Assembly (NCBI GenBank): GCA_030697165.1
Contig: JAUYQQ010000019.1
Span: 124,001 to 188,000, forward strand
Direction of reading: 5' to 3'
Source of the DNA: Acidobacteriota bacterium
GTDB lineage: Bacteria; Acidobacteriota; Vicinamibacteria; Vicinamibacterales; UBA2999
Length of the DNA stretch: 64,000 nucleotides
Part shown: piece by piece, positions 10,394 through 18,133 of the stretch
How the letters are laid out: every line of letters starts with the position of its first letter
How positions within the stretch are numbered: position 1 is the stretch's first letter
Made by a program: the position numbers and the translations under genes
The notes under the pieces: model-generated
What the model saw: the letters and a program-made list of their open reading frames with translations, nothing else
Databases searched by the model: none
What the model was told of the DNA's origin: nothing

Positions 10394-11584
10394 CTATTTT
10401 CGGCGCCATCTCCCGGACAACGCCACCAGCACGGCCACCATCAAGGCCGCGAGAATCCCGAATACCACGCCGTAACCCGTAACGCCGGCCAGCGCCGCCG
10501 CCGCCACCGGCCCGGCCGCGCGTGCCAGTTGTTGCGGACGGGCGAACACGCCGTTCATCTCACCGGCGCGGTCCTGGCCATAGAACACCAGCACGAGGTA
10601 CGGCCTCGCGACGGTCGCCAATCCCGAACCACACGCAAACAGCGCCACACCGCCGGCAATGGGCGCGAACGAGTCTGACGCCGCGAGGACCAACAGCCCT
10701 GCGACCTGCAAGCCAACGCTCGTGGCCAGCAATGCCCGTGGGCTGATGGCGCCGGTGCGTCGGGCAAACAGAAGCCGGCCAGGCAGTTGCATGATGCCGA
10801 AGACGCCGCCGAGCGCTGCCGCCGCCCTCGGCAGCAGCCCGCGATCCACCAAGGCCGGAACCAGGTTGGTCGCGAGGGCGGCCCCGGCGAAACTCGAGAC
10901 GGTGAAGATCGCGATCAGTGCTGCCTGCTTGCCCGCCGTAGCGCGCAGCGCGAAGGTGGGACGGGAAGGCACATCCTGTCGGGAGGGCAAGCTCTGTCGG
11001 GAGGGTGCCACTGGTCGGGAGGGTGCGTTGCCTGCGAACACCAAACGGTGGACCGCGACGGTCGCGATTGCGAGCAGTGCGGCCAGGATGCCGACCGCCG
11101 GACGCCAGCCCAGGCCATCGACCAGTGCGCCAGTCAGGGGCAGGAACACCGTGCTGGCGAGGCCGCCGAAGACGGTGATCGTGGCGATGGCGCGCAGGCG
11201 ATCGCCGGCGTCGGCCACGGCTTTGCCGACCATACCGAAGATGGGCTCGTAGAGCACGGCGGCCATGCAGACGCCGAGCGCGGCCCAGATCAGGTACGAA
11301 AGCACGACGTTCGGCACGAGCGCCCACACCGCGAGCAGGGCCGCCGCGGCGAGGCCACCGGCCTGCACCACGAACGGACCCTGCCCGCGATCGACGAGCC
11401 TGCCGACCGGCGGTGACGCCACCGCCGACACCAACAGCGCCACCGAGAACGCACCGACCACCACCCAGCGCGCGACGCCAAGTTCGCGCTCGACTGGGAC
11501 GACCAGGACGCCAAAGGCGTAATACAACACGCCCCAGCTCACGCACTGGCCGAGGCCGGTGGCCCAGACCTCGCGGCGGGTCAT
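10394..11584 (-). CDS. MFS transporter in the arsenic-type locus, carrying an in-frame 18-bp repeat array
   Basis: 396-residue major facilitator with about twelve hydrophobic segments. It opens MTRREVWATGLGQCVSWGVL and has a loop 2-3 motif of the GRLVDRG type. The start ATG overlaps the stop of the upstream flavoprotein gene (ATGA), so the two are translationally coupled. This pairing, opposite arsR-arsC, suggests export of an arsenic compound, but I cannot name the substrate. The central loop between helices 6 and 7 holds four six-residue repeats with a PSR core (APSRPV, APSRQS, LPSRQD, VPSRPT), encoded by an 18-bp DNA repeat found elsewhere as non-coding arrays. Confidence 0.85.
   Translation of the reverse strand: MTRREVWATGLGQCVSWGVLYYAFGVLVVPVERELGVARWVVVGAFSVALLVSAVASPPVGRLVDRGQGPFVVQAGGLAAAALLAVWALVPNVVLSYLIWAALGVCMAAVLYEPIFGMVGKAVADAGDRLRAIATITVFGGLASTVFLPLTGALVDGLGWRPAVGILAALLAIATVAVHRLVFAGNAPSRPVAPSRQSLPSRQDVPSRPTFALRATAGKQAALIAIFTVSSFAGAALATNLVPALVDRGLLPRAAAALGGVFGIMQLPGRLLFARRTGAISPRALLATSVGLQVAGLLVLAASDSFAPIAGGVALFACGSGLATVARPYLVLVFYGQDRAGEMNGVFARPQQLARAAGPVAAAALAGVTGYGVVFGILAALMVAVLVALSGRWRRK
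10959..11036. repeat. 18-bp-period repeat array, copy 2, inside the MFS coding sequence
   Basis: CGGGA cores at 10962, 10980, 10998 and 11016, each 18 bp apart, with variable 9-bp partners. Because 18 is six codons, the array keeps the MFS frame and is read on the minus strand as xxPSRx repeats in the central cytoplasmic loop. The flanking transmembrane helices are intact. Confidence 0.9.
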
Positions 11585-12990
11585 GTGCGGGCGAGCGCGC
11601 CGATCTGCAGCAACTCCGGCGGCTCCGGCTGTGTGCCGCAGCCACACCCGCTCAGACCCGCCATCTTCGCGTCGGCGTCCTTCACGCAGCAGGCGTCCAC
11701 TTCGGCCGGGGCCGGCCCGTCGCAGCAGCCCGCCGCGCCGTCGGCGAGGGTGGTGTTGCACACACCGGTTTCCGGCAGCTCGAGCTCGACGCGAGCAGCC
11801 GCCGCGAAGTCGCCCGAAAGTTGAGCGACGACCGATCGGGCCTGCTCGAAGCCGGTCGCCAGCAGGAACGTCGGTGCACGGCCGTAGCTCTTCATCCCGA
11901 TGACGAAGAAATCCCTCTCGGGATGCGCCAGTTCGGTCGCGCCGTGCGGGCGGACGCTGCCACAACTGTGCTCGTTCGGATCGATCAGCGGCCCGAGCGC
12001 CGACGTGCATTCGAGCCAGGGATCCATGCCGATCCGGACTTCGCTCAGCATGGCCAGGTCCGGCCGGAAGCCCGTGCACACGATCATCTCGTCGGCATGG
12101 ACCGTGAACTCGACCCCGCGACGCGCGCCCGTGATCGCCAGTCCGCCACCAGTGCGGGCAATGGCACGAATGCGATACGGACTGAGCACCGTCAATTGCC
12201 CGGCTTCGACGGCTCGCTTCGCGCGCGCACCGAGCGCTCCGCGCGCCTCGAGTTGATCTGCCGCCCCGCCGCCCCACACCGTCTCCAGGTTCTCGCGCCG
12301 CATCACCCAGGTCACGTCAGTCCCCGGCGCCTGTGCCGCGAGCGTCAGCAAGTCGAGCACGACGTTGAACGCCGAGTGTCCGCTGCCGACAACCATTACC
12401 TTCTTGCCCGCATAGCGGGCTCGGGCGGCGCCGGCAACATCGGGAATGCCGTAGGCAATGCGATCGGCGTTGTCACGCTCCCCAGGCACCGCCAGGCCGC
12501 TCGACCCGGCCGGGTTGGGATGGCGCCAGGTCCCGCTGGCGTCAATCACCGCGCGGGCTTCGATCACCTCGCCCGATTCGAGATGCACCTCGAACGGTTG
12601 CTCGTCGCGGCCCTTCGTGCGGACCTTGTCGAAGTCTTTGCGGCCGATGGCCGTGACCCGCGCGTTCAGCCGCACATGCGGCGCAATCGCCGGATGACGC
12701 CCGAGCGGCGCCACGTAGCGGTCCACCAGTTCGTTACCGGTCGGCAGGGCCTCGTCTGGCGGCGCCTGCCACCCGGTGGCTTCAAGGAGGCGTCGCGCCT
12801 CCCGGTCGGCGGTGTAGCGCCACGGCGAAAACATCGCCACGTGGCCCCACTCGCGAATGGCGGCGCCCACTTCCCCACCGGCTTCGAGCACGATGAAGGG
12901 CTGGCGCCGGGACAGCAGGTGCGCCGCCGCCGTGAGGCCCACCGGGCCTGCGCCGACAATTGCGACTGGTAGTTGCGGACTCGCGTTCAT
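11581..12990 (-). CDS. FAD-dependent monooxygenase-like flavoprotein (ArsO-like) with Cys-rich tail
   Basis: 469 residues. The N-terminal Rossmann motif is VAIVGAGPVGLTAAAHL, a second dinucleotide-binding motif is VMVVGSGHSAFNVV, and an ATG-like region is MIVCTGFRPDL. This is the layout of flavin monooxygenases and ArsO-type proteins found in arsenic operons. The last 60 residues carry seven cysteines, including two adjacent pairs (GCCDG, DACCV) and SGCGCG. This is a plausible soft-metal or As(III) site, but that is inference. Divergent from arsR with 213 bp between, and coupled to the MFS gene. A purine-rich GAAGAG precedes the ATG. Confidence 0.8.
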   Translation of the reverse strand: MNASPQLPVAIVGAGPVGLTAAAHLLSRRQPFIVLEAGGEVGAAIREWGHVAMFSPWRYTADREARRLLEATGWQAPPDEALPTGNELVDRYVAPLGRHPAIAPHVRLNARVTAIGRKDFDKVRTKGRDEQPFEVHLESGEVIEARAVIDASGTWRHPNPAGSSGLAVPGERDNADRIAYGIPDVAGAARARYAGKKVMVVGSGHSAFNVVLDLLTLAAQAPGTDVTWVMRRENLETVWGGGAADQLEARGALGARAKRAVEAGQLTVLSPYRIRAIARTGGGLAITGARRGVEFTVHADEMIVCTGFRPDLAMLSEVRIGMDPWLECTSALGPLIDPNEHSCGSVRPHGATELAHPERDFFVIGMKSYGRAPTFLLATGFEQARSVVAQLSGDFAAAARVELELPETGVCNTTLADGAAGCCDGPAPAEVDACCVKDADAKMAGLSGCGCGTQPEPPELLQIGALART

Positions 12991-13031
12991 CTCTTCGCTC
13001 GCTTTCGCCGCACCTGGCGGGAAGGGGTTAC

Positions 13032-13157
13032 GTGTCGGGAGGACAATCCTTGTCGGGAGGACAATGCTTGTCGGGAGAAGTCAGGTTCTGATCCCGACAA
13101 GAGGTTCCCTCCCGTCAAGAAGTGCCGCCCCGTCAAGAATTGTCGTCCCGTCATATT
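13032..13157. repeat. 18-bp-period repeat array, copy 3 (divergent ars promoter region)
   Basis: Three forward TCGGGAG cores begin at 13035, 13053 and 13071. Four inverted CCCGWCA cores begin at 13093, 13111, 13129 and 13147. Spacing inside each set is exactly 18 bp. The first two forward units read TTGTC-GGGAG-GACAA, a 5-bp inverted repeat. The forward and inverted halves could also pair with each other. It lies between the flavoprotein and arsR starts, next to the arsR operator-like palindrome. Confidence 0.9.
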
Positions 13158-13163
13158 CGGTTT

Positions 13164-13191
13164 AGCGAATATATGGATCGATGATATATTT
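13164..13191. promoter_or_regulatory. ArsR operator-like inverted repeat
   Basis: AATATAT-N9-ATATATT lies in the divergent region about 20 bp before arsR. The arms extend with one mismatch (CGAATATAT and ATATATTTG). AT-rich palindromes at this position are typical binding sites of ArsR/SmtB repressors, so autoregulation of arsR-arsC and perhaps the divergent pair is likely. No footprint can be inferred beyond symmetry. Confidence 0.6.
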
Positions 13192-13203
13192 GTCAACACG
13201 AAT

Positions 13204-13581
13204 ATGTCAGCCCCCTGCTGCTCGGCCAAACCGGCGCCGAAAGTGAAGGATCTCGAGGCCTTGACCGGCGTCTATGCAGCGCTGGCGGACTCGACCCGCC
13301 TGCGCATTCTCGCGCTGCTGCGCGACGGCGAGGTCTGCGTGTGCGACATCCACGCCAGCCTTGACGTGCCGCAGCCCACCGCGTCGCGCCACCTCGCCTA
13401 CCTGCGCAAGGCCGGCCTGGTCGATGCCAGGCGTGATGGCACCTGGATGCACTATCGGCTGACGCCGATCGACAACCCGGTCGTGGCTGCCGTGGTCGAT
13501 GCGGCGCTGCATGCCCTGTCGCATACCGCCGCCAGCGTGACCGACGAGCGGCGCCTGCAGGTGGCGCGCAAGGCCTCGTGA
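13204..13581 (+). CDS. arsR: ArsR/SmtB-family metalloregulator
   Basis: 125-residue winged-helix repressor. The recognition region is QPTASRHLAYLRKAGLV, and the metal-sensing motif EVCVCDIH has Cys45 and Cys47 as in the As(III)/Sb(III)-sensing type (alpha-3 site). An extra CC pair sits at residues 5-6. A longer in-frame reading begins within the intergenic array and is rejected because ATG 13204 fits the family start. The stop overlaps the arsC start (GTGA). An AT-rich palindrome precedes the gene. Confidence 0.93.
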   Translation: MSAPCCSAKPAPKVKDLEALTGVYAALADSTRLRILALLRDGEVCVCDIHASLDVPQPTASRHLAYLRKAGLVDARRDGTWMHYRLTPIDNPVVAAVVDAALHALSHTAASVTDERRLQVARKAS

Positions 13582-13976
13582 TCACCGTCCTGTTCGCGTG
13601 CGTGCACAACGCCGGCCGGTCGCAGATCGCGGCGGCCCTGTTCAACCGCGCCGCCGATCCGGTCAAGGCTCGCGCGATTTCCGCCGGCACGCAGCCGGCC
13701 GATCGCGTCCATCCGGAAGTGGTGGCGGTGATGGGCGAGATGGGCATTGACCTGTCGGCCGAGCAGCCGCAGAAGTTCACCGAGACACTCGCCGCACAGG
13801 CGCAATGGCTCATCACGATGGGTTGCGGTGACGAGTGTCCCGTGGTTCCGGGGACGCGAAGAGACGATTGGCCGCTCCCCGATCCCAAGGGCCAACCACC
13901 CGCGATCGTGCGCAACATCGTCGACGACATCGACCGGAGAGTGCGGGCGCTGGTCCAGGCCAACGGCTGGCCGTAG
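13578..13976 (+). CDS. arsC: Arsenate reductase, low-molecular-weight phosphatase type
   Basis: 132 residues. The P-loop CVHNAGRS (Cys8 to Arg14, CX5R) is the arsenate-binding and nucleophilic site. MGCGDECP supplies Cys83 and Cys87, the extra thiols used in the thioredoxin- or mycothiol-coupled reduction. LPDP carries the general-acid Asp. Start GTG 13578 overlaps the arsR stop, so translation is coupled. It reduces As(V) to As(III) for export. Complete in length for the family. Confidence 0.92.
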   Translation: MITVLFACVHNAGRSQIAAALFNRAADPVKARAISAGTQPADRVHPEVVAVMGEMGIDLSAEQPQKFTETLAAQAQWLITMGCGDECPVVPGTRRDDWPLPDPKGQPPAIVRNIVDDIDRRVRALVQANGWP

Positions 13977-14027
13977 GGGGCCACTGGAAGGGCTCGCGGT
14001 TACCTACCAGTGGTACAAGACCAGGTC

Positions 14028-15053
14028 ATGGCGATCTTGTTAATCAGGGTGATGGCGTGCGCGGTCGCAATCTCCGCGTTGTTCGGCGCCGGCGAGCAAC
14101 CCGCGCCGGCCGGCGCGGCCTTCGGCGGCCGCACCCTGCTGCATGCCCACAATTGTTATCCGGAAAAAGGCCAGTGGCAGGATCGCCTCGACCGCGCGCT
14201 CGCGACCGGCGCCTCTCCGTTGGCGATTGAACAGGACCTCGCGTGGGCGCCCGCGGCCGGCGGCCGCCCCGGGCAGCCGGTGGTGTCGCACGACACCGAC
14301 CTCACCGGTTCTGAACCGTCCCTCGAGCAGCACTTCTTCGCGCGCATCCGGCCCTTGATGGAGCGCGCGCTCGCCGACAATCAGCGCGACCGGTGGCCGC
14401 TCGTGGTCCTCCACCTCGATTTCAAGTCGCATGAACCCGAACTTCACCAGGCCGTGTGGACTTTGCTCGCGCGTCATCGCGCGTGGTTGACGACGGCGGA
14501 GCGGGTAGCCGATGGGAGCCGCGTCATGCCCCTGTCGCGGGGGCCGCTGCTGGTGCTGACCGAGAACGGCGACGGCCAGGAGGCGGCGTTTTCGACGCGC
14601 GTTCCGGCCGGCGAGCGGTTGCTGATCTTCGGCACCACGCCGGGTCATGGGTTGGCCCTGCCGGATGATCCCGAGGCCCGCGCAGAACGGCTGGCCACTG
14701 CCCCGCCCGCATCGCTCGTGCCGTGGCCGGCGACCAACTACCGCCGCTGGACCAACTTCGCCTGGAACGTCGTCGAGCGCGGCGGCCAGGCCGGCGCCGG
14801 CCCGTGGAGCACGGAGGATGCCGCGCGGCTGGCCGCCATCGTGGGGCGTGCGCACGAACTGGGCCTGTGGGTTCGCTTCTACACCCTCAACGGCCACGAT
14901 GCGGCAGCCAACCAGGGTTGGACGAACAGCTACAATTTCGGCTCGGTCGCGGCGGTACGGCCGCGCTGGCAGGCCGCGATCGCAGCCGGCGTGGACTTCG
15001 TCGCCACCGATCAGTACGAGGAGTTCGCCGCGCTGCTGCCGGTCCGTCAGTGA
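14028..15053 (+). CDS. Secreted PI-PLC-like phosphodiesterase (TIM-barrel)
   Basis: About 341 residues with a signal peptide or N-terminal anchor (AILLIRVMACAVAISALFG). The core has LLHAHNCYPEKG, IEQDLAW and VVSHDTDLTG, matching the catalytic-His and acidic positions of PI-PLC/glycerophosphodiesterase-like barrels, and ends with GVDFVATDQYEEF. Likely cleaves a phosphodiester outside the cytoplasm, but the substrate is unknown. The start is uncertain: ATG 14028 has a weak AGG upstream, and ATG 14052 is an alternative. It lies just before a PhoX-family gene on the same strand, which fits phosphate scavenging. Confidence 0.75.
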   Translation: MAILLIRVMACAVAISALFGAGEQPAPAGAAFGGRTLLHAHNCYPEKGQWQDRLDRALATGASPLAIEQDLAWAPAAGGRPGQPVVSHDTDLTGSEPSLEQHFFARIRPLMERALADNQRDRWPLVVLHLDFKSHEPELHQAVWTLLARHRAWLTTAERVADGSRVMPLSRGPLLVLTENGDGQEAAFSTRVPAGERLLIFGTTPGHGLALPDDPEARAERLATAPPASLVPWPATNYRRWTNFAWNVVERGGQAGAGPWSTEDAARLAAIVGRAHELGLWVRFYTLNGHDAAANQGWTNSYNFGSVAAVRPRWQAAIAAGVDFVATDQYEEFAALLPVRQ

Positions 15054-15098
15054 TAGCGTCACTACGCTGTAACGTAAGACCGCTAAGCTGGACAGACC

Positions 15099-16463
15099 AT
15101 GACCACCCCCCGTCGAGAGTTTCTTTATAAGGCTGCGCTGCTCGGCGGCGCCGCCGTGACCGCGCCGCTCGAAGCGCTCGTGCAGCAGTCCGGCGTGGGC
15201 CGGTTGGTGGCCGATGACCCAGGCTACGGTCCCTTGCGGCCGGTCACCGACGAAACGACCGGCGTGCCGATGCTGCAGCTTCCCGAGGGCTTCCGCTATC
15301 GATCGTTTGGCTGGACCGGCGATCCCCTGGACTCCGGCGTGCGGACGCCCGGCGGTCACGACGGGATGGCGGCCTTCCCAGGGGCCAACGGCACCGTCGT
15401 CTTGATCCGCAACCACGAGCTGTCGCCCGGCATCGCGTTCGATCCAGCCATTGCCTACGACGCACAGGCAGGCGGCGGCACGACCAACATCACGTTCGAC
15501 CCAGCCACGGGACTGATGACGAGCGCGCGCACCAGCCTCGCCGGCACGCTTCGCAACTGCGCCGGCGGCATGACGCCCTGGAACAGCTGGCTCACGTGCG
15601 AAGAGACGACGCTTGGCCCCGAGGACAACCCGGCCCTCCAGTTCAAGCACGGTTATGTGTTCGACGTCCCGGTCGACGGCCGGCCGACCATGGAACCGCT
15701 GGTGGCGATGGGACGCTTCGTGCATGAAGCCGTCGCGGTGGATCCAGAGTCCGGCATCATTTACGAAACTGAGGACCAGCGCCGATCGGGGCTCTATCGG
15801 TTCACGCCGCGGTCGCCAAGGCGGCTTGCCGACGGCGGAAAGTTGCAGATGCTGGCCCTCGATGGCCGCCCGCGCGCCGACCTGCGCCTTAACCAGCGCG
15901 CTGGGGTCTCCCTCGGCATTCACTGGGTGGACATCGATCAGCCCGACAAGGCGCACGCCGACACGGCCGCCCGCAATGGCGGGGGCGTGTTCGCGCAGGG
16001 CTTTGAAAAGGGTGGCGCCATTTTCGGCCGGCTCGAGGGCGCGTGGTTCAGTGATGGCCGCGTGTTCGTCACCAGCACCGACGGCGGCAACGCAAAGATG
16101 GGCCAAGTGTGGGAGCTGGACATTCGCAACCAGGCCATCCGCTTGATCTACGAGTCGCCGGGCGCCGAAGTGCTCAACATGCCCGACAACCTGGTCGTCA
16201 GCCCGCGCGGCGGACTGGTGTTGTGCGAGGACGGCACCGCCAATCCGTGCGTGCATGGCCTGACCCGTGACGGAAAGATCGTCCGGTTCGCCCGCAACAA
16301 CATGGTGCTGAACGGCGAGCGCAATGGCTTCGCCGGCGATTTCCGCAATCGCGAGTTTGCCGGCGCCACCTTCAGCCCCGATGGCCGTTGGCTGTTTCTC
16401 AACATCCAAACTCCGGGGCTCACGCTGGCCATCACCGGCCCTTGGGAGCGCGGAATTCTCTAG
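15099..16463 (+). CDS. PhoX/DUF839 family phosphatase-like protein, Tat-exported
   Basis: 454 residues with a twin-arginine signal (RREFLYKAALLGGAAV), so exported folded. The body resembles DUF839/PhoX beta-propellers: GGHDGMAAFPG, IRNHELSPG, NCAGGMTPWNSWLTCEE, and later GGNAKMGQVWELD and LVLCEDGT. PhoX enzymes are Ca/Fe-dependent alkaline phosphatases, and several acidic metal positions look present. Activity on phosphate esters is inferred from family. Located between the PI-PLC-like gene and the DASS transporter, in the same direction. Confidence 0.85.
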   Translation: MTTPRREFLYKAALLGGAAVTAPLEALVQQSGVGRLVADDPGYGPLRPVTDETTGVPMLQLPEGFRYRSFGWTGDPLDSGVRTPGGHDGMAAFPGANGTVVLIRNHELSPGIAFDPAIAYDAQAGGGTTNITFDPATGLMTSARTSLAGTLRNCAGGMTPWNSWLTCEETTLGPEDNPALQFKHGYVFDVPVDGRPTMEPLVAMGRFVHEAVAVDPESGIIYETEDQRRSGLYRFTPRSPRRLADGGKLQMLALDGRPRADLRLNQRAGVSLGIHWVDIDQPDKAHADTAARNGGGVFAQGFEKGGAIFGRLEGAWFSDGRVFVTSTDGGNAKMGQVWELDIRNQAIRLIYESPGAEVLNMPDNLVVSPRGGLVLCEDGTANPCVHGLTRDGKIVRFARNNMVLNGERNGFAGDFRNREFAGATFSPDGRWLFLNIQTPGLTLAITGPWERGIL

Positions 16464-16496
16464 GAGCGGCTCGAGTCCGAGTAGAATTCAGCGCAA

Positions 16497-17897
16497 ATGT
16501 CGCGCACTCGCGGTTTGGCCGCGCTGGTCCTGCTCTACTTCGTTCTCGGCCACTTGATTCCTCCGCCGGAGACCATCACGCCGCAAGGCTGGCGGCAAAC
16601 TGCGATCTTCATCACCGTGATCGCCGGCATGGTCACCGAACCCTTACCGGCGTCGGCCCTCGTGTTGATGGGCCTCACCGCCATGGCTGCCAACGGCATC
16701 CCCATGCGCGACGTGCTGGGCGGGTTCGCGCAGCCGTCGGTGTGGCTGGTGATCATCGCCATGCTGATCGCCAAGGTGATGCTCGACTGCGGCCTCGCCC
16801 GTCGCATTGCCCTGTTGTTCGTCCGCGCGGTCGGCCGCACCTCGCTCGGCGTGGCCTACGCGCTGCAGATGACCGACGTCACGCTCGCCTCGGGCGTGCC
16901 GTCGATCACGGCGCGCAGCGCCGGCATGATCCTGCCGATCGCCCGCAGCATCGCGGAGTTGTTTGATTCGCGTCCCGGCCCCACCGGCAAGCGCCTGGGC
17001 GGCTTCCTGATCGCCGCGATGTACCAAGGCTCCGCGGTCGCGTGCGCGATGTTCCTCACCGGGCAGGCCAGCAACCTGCTCGGCGCCGACCTGGCGCTGA
17101 AGCTCGTCAACGTCGAGGTGACGTGGGTCAGCTGGTTCGTGGCGGCCATCGTGCCCGGCCTGCTGTCGTGCGCGGTCGTGCCGTGGATTGCCTATCGGCT
17201 GCTCAAGCCCGAGGTCACCACCACGCCCGAAGCGCCAATCTTTGCCGCCGGCGAGCTCAAGAAGATGGGCCCCCTCAGCCGCGACGAGTGGGTCACGCTG
17301 CTCGTGTTCGTCGGCGTCGGGCTGATGTGGATCACCTCGGCGTGGCATCGGCTGGACGTCACGTTCGTGGCCATGGTGGGCATTGGCGTGCTGCTGGCGA
17401 CGGGCACGCTCACGTGGCACGCGGCCGCGAGCGAGCGCGCCGCCTGGGACGTGTTCGTCTGGTACGGCGGCATGTTGCAAATGGGCGACCTGCTGAACCG
17501 GACCGGCTCGACGCGCGTGCTGGCCGAGAACGTCGCGGGCCTCTTCGCCGGCATCCCGTGGGTGGTCGTGTTCATCGGGATCCTGATCATCTACTTCTAC
17601 GCGCACTACTTCTTCGCCAGCATCACGGCCCACCTGCTGGCCATGTTCCCGCCGTTTGTCGCAGTGATGATCGGCATTGGCGTCCCGCCGCAATTGGCGG
17701 TCTACAGCCTGCTGTGCACGGCCAACCTCACCGCCGGCCTCACCCACTACGGTACGACGACGGGCCCGATCCTGTTTGGGGTGGGCTACGTGTCGCGCGG
17801 CGACTGGTGGAAGGTAGGCTTCTTCACGTCGGTCGCCAACATCGTGATCTGGCTGACGGCGGGCGCCGCGTGGTGGAAGTGGCTGGGATTCTGGTAG
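16497..17897 (+). CDS. DASS/CitT-family anion transporter
   Basis: 466 residues with many hydrophobic segments in a two-fold repeat. Each half ends with a family-type region: DVTLASGVPSITARSAGMIL in the first, TANLTAGLTHYGTTTGPILF in the second. These match the SNT-like re-entrant loops of divalent anion:sodium symporters of the SodiT1/CitT branch. The likely cargo is a dicarboxylate such as malate or 2-oxoglutarate; the exact substrate is unknown. Start ATG 16497. It ends at the edge of a repeat-B block. Confidence 0.88.
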   Translation: MSRTRGLAALVLLYFVLGHLIPPPETITPQGWRQTAIFITVIAGMVTEPLPASALVLMGLTAMAANGIPMRDVLGGFAQPSVWLVIIAMLIAKVMLDCGLARRIALLFVRAVGRTSLGVAYALQMTDVTLASGVPSITARSAGMILPIARSIAELFDSRPGPTGKRLGGFLIAAMYQGSAVACAMFLTGQASNLLGADLALKLVNVEVTWVSWFVAAIVPGLLSCAVVPWIAYRLLKPEVTTTPEAPIFAAGELKKMGPLSRDEWVTLLVFVGVGLMWITSAWHRLDVTFVAMVGIGVLLATGTLTWHAAASERAAWDVFVWYGGMLQMGDLLNRTGSTRVLAENVAGLFAGIPWVVVFIGILIIYFYAHYFFASITAHLLAMFPPFVAVMIGIGVPPQLAVYSLLCTANLTAGLTHYGTTTGPILFGVGYVSRGDWWKVGFFTSVANIVIWLTAGAAWWKWLGFW

Positions 17898-18120
17898 GCG
17901 CGCGCTTTCAGCGCGCGTAGGGCTCGCGCCTCCGGCGCTCGTCGGGGTCGCTCGCTCCGCTCGCGTCCTGGGGCTTGACGCTCCGCGCCTTGTGGGGGTG
18001 GCTCTGTTCGCTAAGAGGTACTCCCCTACGAGCGGCGAAGCCGCGAGCCCTACGATGGCGCGCAGCGCCGAGCCCGACGAGTGGCGCAGCCACGAGCCCC
18101 ACCGCGCCCGAAGGGCGCGG
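17896..18120. repeat. Repeat family B: variable-stem hairpins with GNA triloops
   Basis: A run of short hairpins with different stems. CGCGCGCT-TTC-AGCGCGCG is at 17899-17917. GCGGC-GAA-GCCGC starts at about 18032, GGCGC-GCA-GCGCC is at 18057-18069, GTGGC-GCA-GCCAC at 18081-18093 and CGCGCCC-GAA-GGGCGCG at 18103-18119. The linkers are nearly constant (GAGCCC then TACGA, GACGA or CACC). The left part has the reverse orientation. It fills the gap between the transporter and the PHP gene. Confidence 0.85.
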
Positions 18121-18133
18121 CCCCCGCCGACGC

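Noticed and set aside
11585-12277. N-terminal extension of the MFS gene
   Set aside because: The frame stays open into the flavoprotein gene, but the ATGA-coupled start at 11584 gives the normal MFS N-terminus.
13032-13157. CRISPR array
   Set aside because: The unit is 18 bp with about 9 bp conserved, far shorter than CRISPR repeats and spacers; orientation flips inside the array and no cas gene is present.
14040-16409. 789-codon open frame on the minus strand
   Set aside because: Antisense to the PI-PLC-like and PhoX genes; composition follows the high-GC third positions of those genes and no domain is recognisable.
17896-18120. Small RNA gene
   Set aside because: Several independent short hairpins with repeated linkers fit a dispersed repeat better than one structured RNA.
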